Both the position numbers and the translations under genes were made by a program. From Providencia sp. (GTDB lineage: Bacteria; Pseudomonadota; Gammaproteobacteria; Enterobacterales; Enterobacteriaceae), in assembly GCF_003533305.1 (NCBI RefSeq), contig NZ_DOEH01000009.1, forward strand, positions 124,001 through 188,000: a stretch of DNA of 64,000 nt. Direction: 5' to 3'. The notes under the pieces are model-generated. The model was not told the origin of the DNA. It made no database searches and saw nothing but the letters and a program-made list of their open reading frames with translations. Of this stretch, positions 45,476 through 53,803 are shown one piece after another. Position 1 is the first letter of the stretch; each line of letters begins with the position of its first letter.

Positions 45476-45494
45476 AATAAAACTGTATTTTTAT

Positions 45495-45926
45495 TCAAAA
45501 CACTCCCATCAACCCCCCAACATCCACACCCGCCAATCTTTCCCTCACATCTTCACTAACCCGACTTAACGACAGTGTAAAATCTATTTTCTTCGCCTTA
45601 CCGTCGGTAAAAAACTCGGTCCTATCCATAACCAGATTGGTGATTACATACATACCATAAATGGTTCCTGTACCTTCAATCAAAGGCAGTGGCTTAGCCA
45701 CATAGGCCGATGTTTTCAGTAATTCCAGCGACATATCACCGCCGGTGACTTCGGGGTAAAGCGTGCCGGCCAGTGTGATTTTATCTTCACCGGCGCCGAT
45801 GTATTGCCATTTTGCACTGCGGCCAACACGGTCATTTTTCACATGTCGCCAATCAAGGGAATGGTTAAAAGTTTGATAAGGGGCGGTGCGCAGCTCAAAC
45901 ACAAACATGCCGTAAATCATCATCAT
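45495..45926 (-). CDS. U: tail protein gpU
   Basis: 143 aa, P2 gpU family: YGMFVFELRTAPYQTFNHSLDWRH at the N-terminus, then KWQYIGAGEDKITLAGTLYPEVTGG near 39 and GKAKKIDFTLSLSRV near 109. Tail assembly. Last gene of the leftward tail operon here; in P2 it is followed by D on the same strand, which is not the case in this phage. Confidence 0.95.
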   Translation of the reverse strand: MMMIYGMFVFELRTAPYQTFNHSLDWRHVKNDRVGRSAKWQYIGAGEDKITLAGTLYPEVTGGDMSLELLKTSAYVAKPLPLIEGTGTIYGMYVITNLVMDRTEFFTDGKAKKIDFTLSLSRVSEDVRERLAGVDVGGLMGVF

Positions 45927-45929
45927 AAT

Positions 45930-48900
45930 TTAGTCCTGATCTTTTAAGCTGGAACGGCGACGGTTATCGCGTTCACGTAATAATGCGGTTAATTGTTGTT
46001 TCACAACGTCGGCCAGTTTCTTCTCGTTATTCACATCAACCCCGTGAAAATGTAATTCAAAAGTATTGTATTCAGGCTGCATGATGTGGCGTTCTGGTCG
46101 GGTCGGGGATACAGCCACCGGTATTGCGTTTAATTTGGGCTGAATAGGGGCAAAAGTATTGATAAGGGAATCATTGAGTTGAGATAGCAATGATGGTTGC
46201 TTTTGGGCGGCAATACGAGGCTCTCGATACAGACCATCAACCGCTGTCACAGATGGAAAGTTTTTAAATACAATATCGCCGAGTTTATTTTTATCGACAC
46301 TTTCAGCCGCATCGCTTAACGCGGATTTACTGCCTTTGGCTTTACCCTTTTTCTCTGCGCCGTCATAAACCAAAGTACCGTATTTTTCCGCATTTTCTAA
46401 CGGGTTAACCTCATTAGCTTTTTGCTGTAACTCGCTATTTTTTTCTAGCTGTTTACCGGCAACCATTACGCTACTGGTGATTTTATTGGTTGCCTCGGCT
46501 TGTTGTTTTTTGGCTTGCTCATTGGCTTTGGCGGTTTTTCCTGCATAGGATGAAACCGAATTGAGTACCTTAAATGGGTCTTTTTCGTTCGGGTCAACAC
46601 CCATGGATCTTGCTGCATCGGCGGCGGCACTGGCTGCATCAGGAATAACGCCAAGCTTTTCTAATATCCAACCTAATCCTTTGGCGACTTGCTGAATTGG
46701 CCAAAATAGGGCGCTAATTGCTTTCCCTACCACATCACCAAATACCTGACCGGCTTCAGTGCAGGATTTCAATTCTTCGGTAGACAGTTGAACCGGTGAA
46801 AGTAATTCTTTAAACCAATTCCACACCTTGCTGACGGCGTTTGAAATGGCATCAAATATCGGTGCGAATGGGGCAAAGGTGGCACTGAATGTTGCGCCCA
46901 TCGGGGCAAGGGCAGACGTGAAACCATCCCAAAACCCACTAAAAAAGGCTTTAATCGGTTCCCAGTATTGGTAAATCAGCACGCCAGCCGCCACGATGGC
47001 TGCGATAAATAGCCCAACAGGGCTCAATAACAAGGAAAAACCGCCGCCAATAACACCAATCGCGTTACTACCGGCAGCCATTAAGCTACTAAATCCAACG
47101 GTAACAAGTCCTTTAATTCCAGAGCCAAGAGCCGTTAATGCCCCCAATGGATTGGTGAATAACAAAGAAAGGGCGCCACCGGTAGAGGCTGCACCAGCAA
47201 GAATGCTCGTAAAGCCGGTTCGACTAAGCGCCATCACGCTAGATGAAAGCCGGCTAACAGCCCCTTTGGCATTACCAAATATAGGCAACCAGTCGCGCAC
47301 GCTGCGACCTGTTTTGCCAATGGAAGGAATTAAACTTTTTAAGCCAAACGAAAACGAGCCTAATTTAGGAATAAGTCCACCGAGGCCGCGGCCACCGGTG
47401 AGCATAAACACGCTGAGTCGCATAGCCGCAAAAGGTACAATAACCGCTGCCAAAGCAAGGGCTAAGGCACCGAGTGCAGTGACTAAAGTGGCAATGGCAA
47501 TCCCTCCGACAGCAAGGGCTTGCGTCATTTTCGGGTGTGCTTTCATCCATTGACCAACTTGACCAATAAAGCCAGTCAATGATTGAGTCACACGCCGCAA
47601 AGGGGAATCAACATTTTCTTGGATCTCAATACCGAGATCTTCCCATGCAGATTGCAACTGTTTCAGGTCGCCTTTTAAGTTATCAATCTTAACTTTAGCG
47701 TTTTTATCAGCTTCACCTTCGGCGCCCATATTGGCCGTTTTCAGCGCGCCATAACGGCCATTCAGCACTGAATCAATTACCGCGCCCATGCCGACCATCG
47801 CCTCCTCGCCGAAGATATCTTTTTTCATGCGAATTTGGCTAGCTTGGTCGAATTTACGCATACTTTTACCAATATCTTTTAATATTGTGTCGGCATCGCG
47901 CAATTTTCCGCTGGCATCTTTAACGCTAATCCCTAGCTTGTCGAGGGCGGCTTGACCTTTGCCAACAGGGGCAACCATTCGTGATAAGCCGGCGCGGAGT
48001 GATGTACCCGCCATACTGCCACGGATACCGTTATCGGCCATGGTTCCTGCCATTGCTGCCATGCTTTCAAGGCTGACACCGAGCTGTGCTGCAATCGGGC
48101 CGGCATAGGTCATGGTTTCACCTAGTTGGCGTAAATCGGTATTACTGCGGGTAAAAGTGGCAGTCAGTACATCAGAAACGCGGTTCATCTCATCCGCTTT
48201 CAATTGAAATTGCGTCAAAACATTTGAGCCGATATCCGATGCCTCACCGAGATCCATATCACCGGCTAAACCCATATTTAATACGCCACCTAATGCCTGT
48301 TTAATGGCATCTGGCGTAAAACCGGCCATGGCCAAAAACTTCTGACCGGCGGCAACATCAGTGGAGGTATAAGCGGTACTGGCGCCAAGTTCACGGGCTT
48401 GTTGACGTAACATGGCGAGTTGAGGCGAGTCCTTATCTAATCGGGTCAGAGCTTGAACAGTCGACATACCCTCATCAAAGTCTCGACCAGGCGCAGTGAT
48501 TCGGGAGCCTGCATAAAGCGCACCGGCACCGCCTGCGGTCGCGATTGCACCACCCGTTGCTAGCTTATTACGTAACTCTTTTGACTTTGCATATTGGCCT
48601 TGCGCTCGAGTCACGGCACCTAGTCGCCGGCGCTGCTCATCTAGCTGCCTATTATAGATTTCCGTTCGCCGAGTCACTTGTGCTGTGGCATCACCGCTTT
48701 GACGCGCCGATACGCCATGACGATAGAGTGACGCTGTCACGTTATTAAGCTTTTGTTTCTCTTTGTCGAGTGTCCGGCCGTAGCGATCACGTTCCAAACG
48801 GGCAGCGGCTAAAGCTCTTTTTTGCTCATCTGTTTGTTGAGTTAGCGGTGGGTATTGGTCTCGCAATGCTTTGACTTTATTTTTAGCTGTCTCGTAAGCC

Positions 48901-49094
48901 TGCGAGTTTTGATTTACAGAACTAGAAAGCCGCTCGAAGGTTTTCGATTGGCTTTGTAGGTTGCGGATAGTATTTTGTGTGGCTTTGATTTGCGTCGCTA
49001 ACCCTGCCGCGCTGCGCTGTGCAGCACTAACAGGGGAAGATAGCTTATTCGCAGCACTTAACGAAACTTTGATATTTAAATTGCGATTACTCAT
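45930..49094 (-). CDS. T: tape measure protein gpT
   Basis: 1054 aa; sets the tail length. N-terminal coiled coil (about 10-160), then the TP901/P2-type tape measure core: RDFDEGMSTVQALTRLDKDSPQLAMLRQQARELGASTAYTSTDVA near 203, QLGVSLESMAAMAGTMADNGIRGSMAGTSLRAGL near 345, several hydrophobic helices (about 530-570 and 690-720) and a charged C-terminus. Start ATG 49094 overlaps the stop of the E' frame (ATGA). Confidence 0.96.
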   Translation of the reverse strand: MSNRNLNIKVSLSAANKLSSPVSAAQRSAAGLATQIKATQNTIRNLQSQSKTFERLSSSVNQNSQAYETAKNKVKALRDQYPPLTQQTDEQKRALAAARLERDRYGRTLDKEKQKLNNVTASLYRHGVSARQSGDATAQVTRRTEIYNRQLDEQRRRLGAVTRAQGQYAKSKELRNKLATGGAIATAGGAGALYAGSRITAPGRDFDEGMSTVQALTRLDKDSPQLAMLRQQARELGASTAYTSTDVAAGQKFLAMAGFTPDAIKQALGGVLNMGLAGDMDLGEASDIGSNVLTQFQLKADEMNRVSDVLTATFTRSNTDLRQLGETMTYAGPIAAQLGVSLESMAAMAGTMADNGIRGSMAGTSLRAGLSRMVAPVGKGQAALDKLGISVKDASGKLRDADTILKDIGKSMRKFDQASQIRMKKDIFGEEAMVGMGAVIDSVLNGRYGALKTANMGAEGEADKNAKVKIDNLKGDLKQLQSAWEDLGIEIQENVDSPLRRVTQSLTGFIGQVGQWMKAHPKMTQALAVGGIAIATLVTALGALALALAAVIVPFAAMRLSVFMLTGGRGLGGLIPKLGSFSFGLKSLIPSIGKTGRSVRDWLPIFGNAKGAVSRLSSSVMALSRTGFTSILAGAASTGGALSLLFTNPLGALTALGSGIKGLVTVGFSSLMAAGSNAIGVIGGGFSLLLSPVGLFIAAIVAAGVLIYQYWEPIKAFFSGFWDGFTSALAPMGATFSATFAPFAPIFDAISNAVSKVWNWFKELLSPVQLSTEELKSCTEAGQVFGDVVGKAISALFWPIQQVAKGLGWILEKLGVIPDAASAAADAARSMGVDPNEKDPFKVLNSVSSYAGKTAKANEQAKKQQAEATNKITSSVMVAGKQLEKNSELQQKANEVNPLENAEKYGTLVYDGAEKKGKAKGSKSALSDAAESVDKNKLGDIVFKNFPSVTAVDGLYREPRIAAQKQPSLLSQLNDSLINTFAPIQPKLNAIPVAVSPTRPERHIMQPEYNTFELHFHGVDVNNEKKLADVVKQQLTALLRERDNRRRSSLKDQD

Positions 49095-49542
49095 GGTTCA
49101 TTTCCTGTTCTGGCGGCTGCGCGTTGGTGCCATAACAGGAGTTCAGAGGCCGTCATGGCGTCATATTCAGACGGCGCCCAGTGAAAAACGGTGGCGATAT
49201 CGGCGATTAACTCATCCGTTTCAACGTTGGGGCACTCTATGACTCGTCCGCGATGTCTGTCATCTCTGGCGGGGAGCTCGGTACTAAAAAATTGGCAATA
49301 CCCGTCGCTAACGCATTGAATGTCGGAATCGGAAGCTGTGAAACATCACGCTCAGTTAAACGGGGTGAGGTGACGCGCGGCAGCAACTTAATCAGCGAAT
49401 CCACATCAGAAGTCATCACGTCATACAGTTTTAAACCACGTAGCGCGCCAACTTGTTTCATGGTGTCTGTGATCGTGATTTCAGTCACTTCTTGCCCTGA
49501 TTCTAATTTGATAGGTGCGTCGAATTGAATAACTTCAGCCAT
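49091..49542 (-). CDS. E': gpE+E' tail assembly protein, made by -1 frameshift
   Basis: A slippery heptamer T-TTT-TTA lies at 49291-49285 (minus strand), in register with the E frame at codons 84-86. Shifting -1 there opens a frame of 64 further codons that ends at TGA 49093-49091, overlapping the T start. The product is 150 aa, and its C-terminal part (ELIADIATVFHWAPSEYDAMTASELLLWHQRAA) has the look of P2 gpE'. In P2 E+E' is made by a -1 shift on TTTTTTG and acts with the tape measure as tail chaperone. Confidence 0.85.
49237..49542 (-). CDS. E: tail assembly chaperone gpE (unshifted product)
   Basis: 101 aa. Begins MAEVIQFDAPIKLESGQEVTEI, with the ALRGLKLYDVMTSDVDSLIKLLPRVT block near 33, the gpE family pattern. 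It is produced when ribosomes do not shift at 49285-49291. GGAAG lies 8 bases upstream of the ATG. Located between FII and T, as in P2. Confidence 0.93.
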   Translation of the reverse strand: MAEVIQFDAPIKLESGQEVTEITITDTMKQVGALRGLKLYDVMTSDVDSLIKLLPRVTSPRLTERDVSQLPIPTFNALATGIANFLVPSSPPEMTDIADES

Positions 49543-49563
49543 AGTAAATCTTCCTATTAAAAG

Positions 49564-50076
49564 TTAGTGGCCAATATTGGCGCGATGTTTTTCTAGTATG
49601 TCTTTGCCGTTGACTTTCCACACCATATTCAGCAAATCCACTTCAAAGGCCTCTTTGTTATTGATGGTGATCTTGCAGTAGGTGTTTTTGATTGTGTACT
49701 TATGCTGCGTGTTATCGCCGGCTTTCGCACTGCCGAAATCAAGCTCAGTAAAACGTCCGCGAGTTTGAATTTCACACGGGAGTGATTCACCGGTTGAATC
49801 ATCATAGTAGGAGCCAGCAAAACGAAATTGCTTGCCGTCGATTGCGCCGCCCCAACTTTCCAATAATTCAGCTAGCAAACCGCCCATAGTGGCATCCATA
49901 TCTAATGCGCCTGAATCAAAGCCCATCATGACAGCCACAGAGCCCACCATACCGGCACCCTGATAATCCTCTGTTTTTAATGATAGCTTTGGCGGGGTGA
50001 CTTCTTCTACTTGTCCAAGGTAGGTTTGGCCATTAATGAATAGGTCAAACAAAAAGAGTTTTTTAGGCATACCCAT
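49564..50076 (-). CDS. FII: major tail tube protein gpFII
   Basis: 170 aa, P2 gpFII family: KLFLFDLFINGQTYLGQVEEVTPPKLSLKTEDYQGAGMVG at the N-terminus and the C-terminal YCKITINNKEAFEVDLLNMVWKVNGKDIL. Builds the inner tail tube. Twelve bases after FI on the same strand. Confidence 0.96.
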   Translation of the reverse strand: MGMPKKLFLFDLFINGQTYLGQVEEVTPPKLSLKTEDYQGAGMVGSVAVMMGFDSGALDMDATMGGLLAELLESWGGAIDGKQFRFAGSYYDDSTGESLPCEIQTRGRFTELDFGSAKAGDNTQHKYTIKNTYCKITINNKEAFEVDLLNMVWKVNGKDILEKHRANIGH

Positions 50077-50088
50077 AATTTAAATTCC

Positions 50089-51255
50089 TTAGCCCAGTTG
50101 GTCGAAAACAGTGAAATATTCGTCAGTGAATTCCTGCGTTAAAGACAGGTTTTCCAGTGGCGGTACGGGGGTGTATTTATAGCGAATGTGCGCCTTGCCA
50201 TCGCGTAAGTTTTCTTTCGGGTTATCCGATGGGTCATACCAGCATTGGAAGCCTAATAAACGCCCTTGAGTGACTAATTGCGCGCCTTTGCGGTTGATCC
50301 CATCAACAATATCTTTCACCAGTGAGGGGGTGAGTGTTTTGTCGATATAACTAAAATGCGCCTCGGCGATCATTTCAGCCAAGATTTGTGCGGTGCGGGT
50401 ATACACTTCAAAAGTATAAGTTTCATTATCGCCGGTGCGATTGCCCCAAATACGGTAGCCATCGCGCTTAATTAACGTGGTGATTTGATGGCTGTTTAAA
50501 TCATTGGCGTCGGTGTCTTTACCTTGTAGCGTCCAGTAAATATCTGCACTTATTCCGAGAACACCATTCACTGGCACGTTGGAAATTGACTTATGCCAGC
50601 CTTGTTCTGCATCAATCTTGGCACGTAAACCAATGGCGTAAGCGGTGGCTGGGATGGTCTCATTTTTACCGCTTTGTACGTTGTAGGCGATAAACTCAGG
50701 GTAGATGATCATCACTTCGCGTTGATTAAAATCCTCACGATATTTCTTCGCCTCGGCGATGGTTTTACAGCCGTTCGCGCTGATATAAGCAAAAGCTTTG
50801 ATTTGTTCGGCAAAAATAGCAAGCTGCATGGCAACCGGCTTGGTGTCCAATTTTGGTACTGCCAAAATGCGTGGACGTTCCCCGATATTGGCCTCTGCGG
50901 TTAATAATGCATAAAGGCCGGTATAACGGCCATCGTCACCAGTGCCACCAATCACCAATTGATCTTGTGTCTTTTCGTCACCGTATTTTGCTTCAGCGAC
51001 ACGTACAATGACTATTTTTGGACTACATTGGTCATCAATGGCTTTCAATGTGGTGTAAAGCGTGCCGGTTTTACCCGCTTTACTGAGTACCGTTTTAATG
51101 CGTGTGACTAACACGGGGGTATCGAGTGGGAACGCATCGGGGTCGGCATCTTCTGCGGTGCAGACAATCCCAATCACGGAAGTGTCGATATCTCGAATAA
51201 GGGTGCTGAGGTCGGTGGTTTCATGGACTTCAACACCGTGATGATATACGGCCAT
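50089..51255 (-). CDS. FI: tail sheath protein gpFI
   Basis: 388 aa contractile tail sheath protein. MAVYHHGVEVHETTDLSTLIRDIDTSVIGIVCTAEDAD at the N-terminus, IGGTGDDGRYTGLYALLTA near 110 and the C-terminal EFTDEYF are diagnostic. The start is ATG 51255 with AGGAG 9 bases upstream; an in-frame extension to 51363 crosses the promoter region and is rejected. First gene of the leftward operon FI-FII-E-T-U. Confidence 0.96.
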   Translation of the reverse strand: MAVYHHGVEVHETTDLSTLIRDIDTSVIGIVCTAEDADPDAFPLDTPVLVTRIKTVLSKAGKTGTLYTTLKAIDDQCSPKIVIVRVAEAKYGDEKTQDQLVIGGTGDDGRYTGLYALLTAEANIGERPRILAVPKLDTKPVAMQLAIFAEQIKAFAYISANGCKTIAEAKKYREDFNQREVMIIYPEFIAYNVQSGKNETIPATAYAIGLRAKIDAEQGWHKSISNVPVNGVLGISADIYWTLQGKDTDANDLNSHQITTLIKRDGYRIWGNRTGDNETYTFEVYTRTAQILAEMIAEAHFSYIDKTLTPSLVKDIVDGINRKGAQLVTQGRLLGFQCWYDPSDNPKENLRDGKAHIRYKYTPVPPLENLSLTQEFTDEYFTVFDQLG

Positions 51256-51323
51256 CGTTATTATCTCCTGATGTCTATTTATCTTTATTCTCAGGGATGT
51301 TTGATAACAAATCATGCACTTAG

Positions 51324-51347
51324 GGTTCTCACAGGCACCAGAGAACC
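51324..51347. promoter_or_regulatory. late promoter dyad between FI and D (likely Ogr site)
   Basis: GGTTCTC-N10-GAGAACC, identical in arms and spacing to the dyad at 33289-33312. It lies between divergent FI and D. A start 55 bases from its centre would fall near 51281 leftward and 51390 rightward, both upstream of the respective start codons. Confidence 0.65.
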
Positions 51348-51413
51348 ACGAATGATTGCTCACCTACGCGCGCGACGACAATCTAGGCATATTGAATTGG
51401 CTAGGTGGTAAAT

Positions 51414-52520
51414 ATGTCTTTTACGGATTGGACTGAGGGGAATTTGGTCAAAGTTCCTGCATTTGATTTAACGGTCGGGGGCGTGCAACTATTAAGCGTC
51501 AATGACCGGCTAATGTCATTAATATTAACCGATAATCGCGGATTTGAGGCCGATACGTTAGAACTTACGATTGATGATACCGACGATAAAATTGCATTAC
51601 CGGTGCGTGGGGCTGAAATTTCCGTTTCCCTTGGCTGGCAGGGGGAAGCCTTGGTACATAAAGGGATGTATACCGTTGATGAAATTAGTCATTCAGGCCC
51701 GCCTGACCAAATCACTGTTACCGCTCGTAGTGCGGATTTTCGGCAAGACTTCAACGTCAAACGTGAATACAGTTGGCACGATATCAAGGTGCCTGATGTA
51801 ATCAGCGCGATAGCAGGGCGCTATAACCTCAACCCCGCAGTTAGCAAGCAACTGATGCACATTGAAATTGACCATGCGGACCAAACCAATGAGAGCGATA
51901 TTAGCTTTTTAACGAGAATGGCTGAAATGCTCGGCGCGATAGCTACCATTAAAAACGGCAGTTTGTTATTTATCGTACCAAATCAAGGCGTCACCCAAAG
52001 TGGTAAGCCGTTACCAGTGATCACCATCATGCGGGAAAGTGGGGATAGACATTATTTCCGATTAGCTGACCGGCAAGCGTACACCGGTGTACAAGCCTAT
52101 TGGTTAGATTTGAACTACGGTAAACAAAAGAAAACCAATCTCAAACGTAAGCAAAAGCCCAAAAAAGAGAAGTCGAGCAAAAAAGAGGGCGATTACATCG
52201 AGGGCGCAGAGGGGAATGTTTTTGTGATGCGACAAACCTTTAAAAACGAGGAATCAGCCAAACGTGCCGCCGCGGCCAAATGGTCAAAATTACAAAGAGG
52301 TGTAGCAGAATTTAATATCACCTTAGCCGAGGGGCGCGCAGACCTTTATCCTGAGATGCCAGTGACCGTGACAGGCTTTAAACCGACCATTGATAGTCAC
52401 CAATGGGTGATTAGCCGAGTTGTTCATACGGTTGATGGCGGCGGGTTTATTACCCATTTAGAACTCGAGATAAAAATCAAAGATATTGATATGACGGATG
52501 ACGAGCAAAGCGAAACATAA
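51414..52520 (+). CDS. D: tail hub protein gpD
   Basis: 368 aa, P2 gpD/T4 gp27-like hub family (phage late control D). Visible blocks: DRLMSLILTDNRGFEADTLELTIDDTD near 34, SADFRQDFNVKREYSWHDIKVPDVISAIAGRYNL near 108, DISFLTRMAEMLGAIATIKNGSLLF near 165, and a lysine-rich insert (KKTNLKRKQKPKKEKSSKK, about 243-261). AGGTGG lies 5 bases before ATG 51414. On the opposite strand to FI-U, unlike P2. Confidence 0.94.
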   Translation: MSFTDWTEGNLVKVPAFDLTVGGVQLLSVNDRLMSLILTDNRGFEADTLELTIDDTDDKIALPVRGAEISVSLGWQGEALVHKGMYTVDEISHSGPPDQITVTARSADFRQDFNVKREYSWHDIKVPDVISAIAGRYNLNPAVSKQLMHIEIDHADQTNESDISFLTRMAEMLGAIATIKNGSLLFIVPNQGVTQSGKPLPVITIMRESGDRHYFRLADRQAYTGVQAYWLDLNYGKQKKTNLKRKQKPKKEKSSKKEGDYIEGAEGNVFVMRQTFKNEESAKRAAAAKWSKLQRGVAEFNITLAEGRADLYPEMPVTVTGFKPTIDSHQWVISRVVHTVDGGGFITHLELEIKIKDIDMTDDEQSET

Positions 52521-52565
52521 TTGATTATAATAATCGCAGGCATACTCATAATCCAAGGCTATAAA

Positions 52566-52814
52566 ATGGCGTTCAATTGTCCCCAGTGCGGCGCTGTGAC
52601 TTATACCAAAACCAGTAAATCCATGAGTAGTGAAACCCGTAGAAGCTATCACCAATGCCAAAATTTGCTGTGTGGCTGCTCTTTTACGACAATAACCTCA
52701 GTAGAGATTTATCTCACAAAAACAATCCCCCAAGAGCTGCCAGAAGGCTTTGAAATCCCGATGGATGAGTTGCCTAAATCACATCGGGGAGAGAAACAGA
52801 TGGAGATGTTTTGA
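52566..52814 (+). CDS. ogr: Ogr/Delta zinc-finger activator of late genes
   Basis: 82 aa. The Ogr zinc finger is clear: C-x2-C (NCPQCGA) near residue 5 and C-x4-C (CQNLLCGC) near 31-36, followed by the SFTTITSVEIYLTKTIP segment typical of Ogr. It activates the late promoters by contacting RNA polymerase alpha. Start ATG 52566 with AAGG upstream. It is the obvious candidate to bind the two GGTTCTC-N10-GAGAACC dyads. Confidence 0.92.
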   Translation: MAFNCPQCGAVTYTKTSKSMSSETRRSYHQCQNLLCGCSFTTITSVEIYLTKTIPQELPEGFEIPMDELPKSHRGEKQMEMF

Positions 52815-52900
52815 TGTGGGGGATAAAGGCTATATTTTAGTACGTCCCCGCAACTTCAGTTTTAAGATTACTAAAAACACCTGTTCAAAAAAGAATAGCA

Positions 52901-53803
52901 TTATGATTTTATTATTGAAATTCCATTTTTTGCAGACCAGTTTTGAATGTTAATAAATAGATTAGAATCTTGAAAATGCCTAAGTTCATATGCAAGAGCT
53001 AGAGAGCTTTCTGTAGTTTCCTGATCGGAAACTAATAAACTATCACTTTTTAAGCCTTTAGATATTATTATTGAAATAATTTCTGAAACATCGTGTCCAT
53101 TTGCAAGTTCTATGATAGGTATATCAATCTTCATCACTTCGAGGTATTTTTCCATAATAAAATTTCGGGAGGCAACTTCTTGTCCACGATTTTTTGAATA
53201 CTCATATATTATATTTATCATTGTTTCTATCCCGATATATTTAAACTCCTTATCGCAAATGAATTTTTTATACTTTATTTTTTTTCCCTCAGGACGCTCG
53301 GGTTTAAATGATAACCCAAGGTTATACTTTTTATTAGCAAAACGTAGGTATCCAATAGGTTTTGCTAATTCAAGTATGAATTCACGAATATTACATTTAT
53401 ATTTTTCTTCAAAAGCTTTAATTTTTTCAGAACTAGATGTGATAAGTAAAAGATTGTTTAAAGCATCGCTTGAAATTATCATTATTTCGGAGTCATGCCC
53501 ATCAGTTACAAATATATTTTTATTAAAGTTTTCGATAAATTTATCATTTCCCGGAACTCTTAAAAAATCAGCATCTCGTATACAAAGCTTAGAATCGAAT
53601 CCACGCTCAGTAAGGATATCATAAACTCTTCTTTGTTTATATTTTCCGTATGTTTGCTTAATTCTTGCAGTCTTTTCATTAGTTAAGCGGCCATAAACCT
53701 TTATGTCTTTTACTCCTTCGACTAATAAGTATACACCACCTTCGAATTTTCCCTCCTGCATTATTGAGTTCGCAATTCTATATGCTGTTATATCCTGTTC
53801 CAT
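52901..53803 (-). CDS. ariB: DUF4435 protein, PARIS effector AriB
   Basis: 300 aa. DUF4435/Toprim-like features: VYLLVEGVKDIKVYGRL near 25 (acidic first motif), CIRDADFLRV near 74 and the VTDGHDSEIMI block near 98, with a second ANGHDVSEIISI near 234. In PARIS, AriB is a Toprim-type nuclease released from the AriA ATPase when an anti-restriction protein such as T7 Ocr is sensed, and it stops phage growth by cleaving tRNA. The start directly abuts the ariA stop (TAAATG), so the two are coupled. AT-rich relative to phage structural genes. Confidence 0.8.
   Translation of the reverse strand: MEQDITAYRIANSIMQEGKFEGGVYLLVEGVKDIKVYGRLTNEKTARIKQTYGKYKQRRVYDILTERGFDSKLCIRDADFLRVPGNDKFIENFNKNIFVTDGHDSEIMIISSDALNNLLLITSSSEKIKAFEEKYKCNIREFILELAKPIGYLRFANKKYNLGLSFKPERPEGKKIKYKKFICDKEFKYIGIETMINIIYEYSKNRGQEVASRNFIMEKYLEVMKIDIPIIELANGHDVSEIISIIISKGLKSDSLLVSDQETTESSLALAYELRHFQDSNLFINIQNWSAKNGISIIKS

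Noticed and set aside
46996..47553. 185-codon proline/alanine-rich ORF opposite the tape measure gene
   Set aside because: Shadow of gpT in another frame; low-complexity composition and no ribosome binding site.
53112..53624. 170-codon plus-strand ORF with many hydrophobic residues opposite ariB
   Set aside because: Antisense shadow of an AT-rich gene; hydrophobicity follows from A-rich codons on the other strand.
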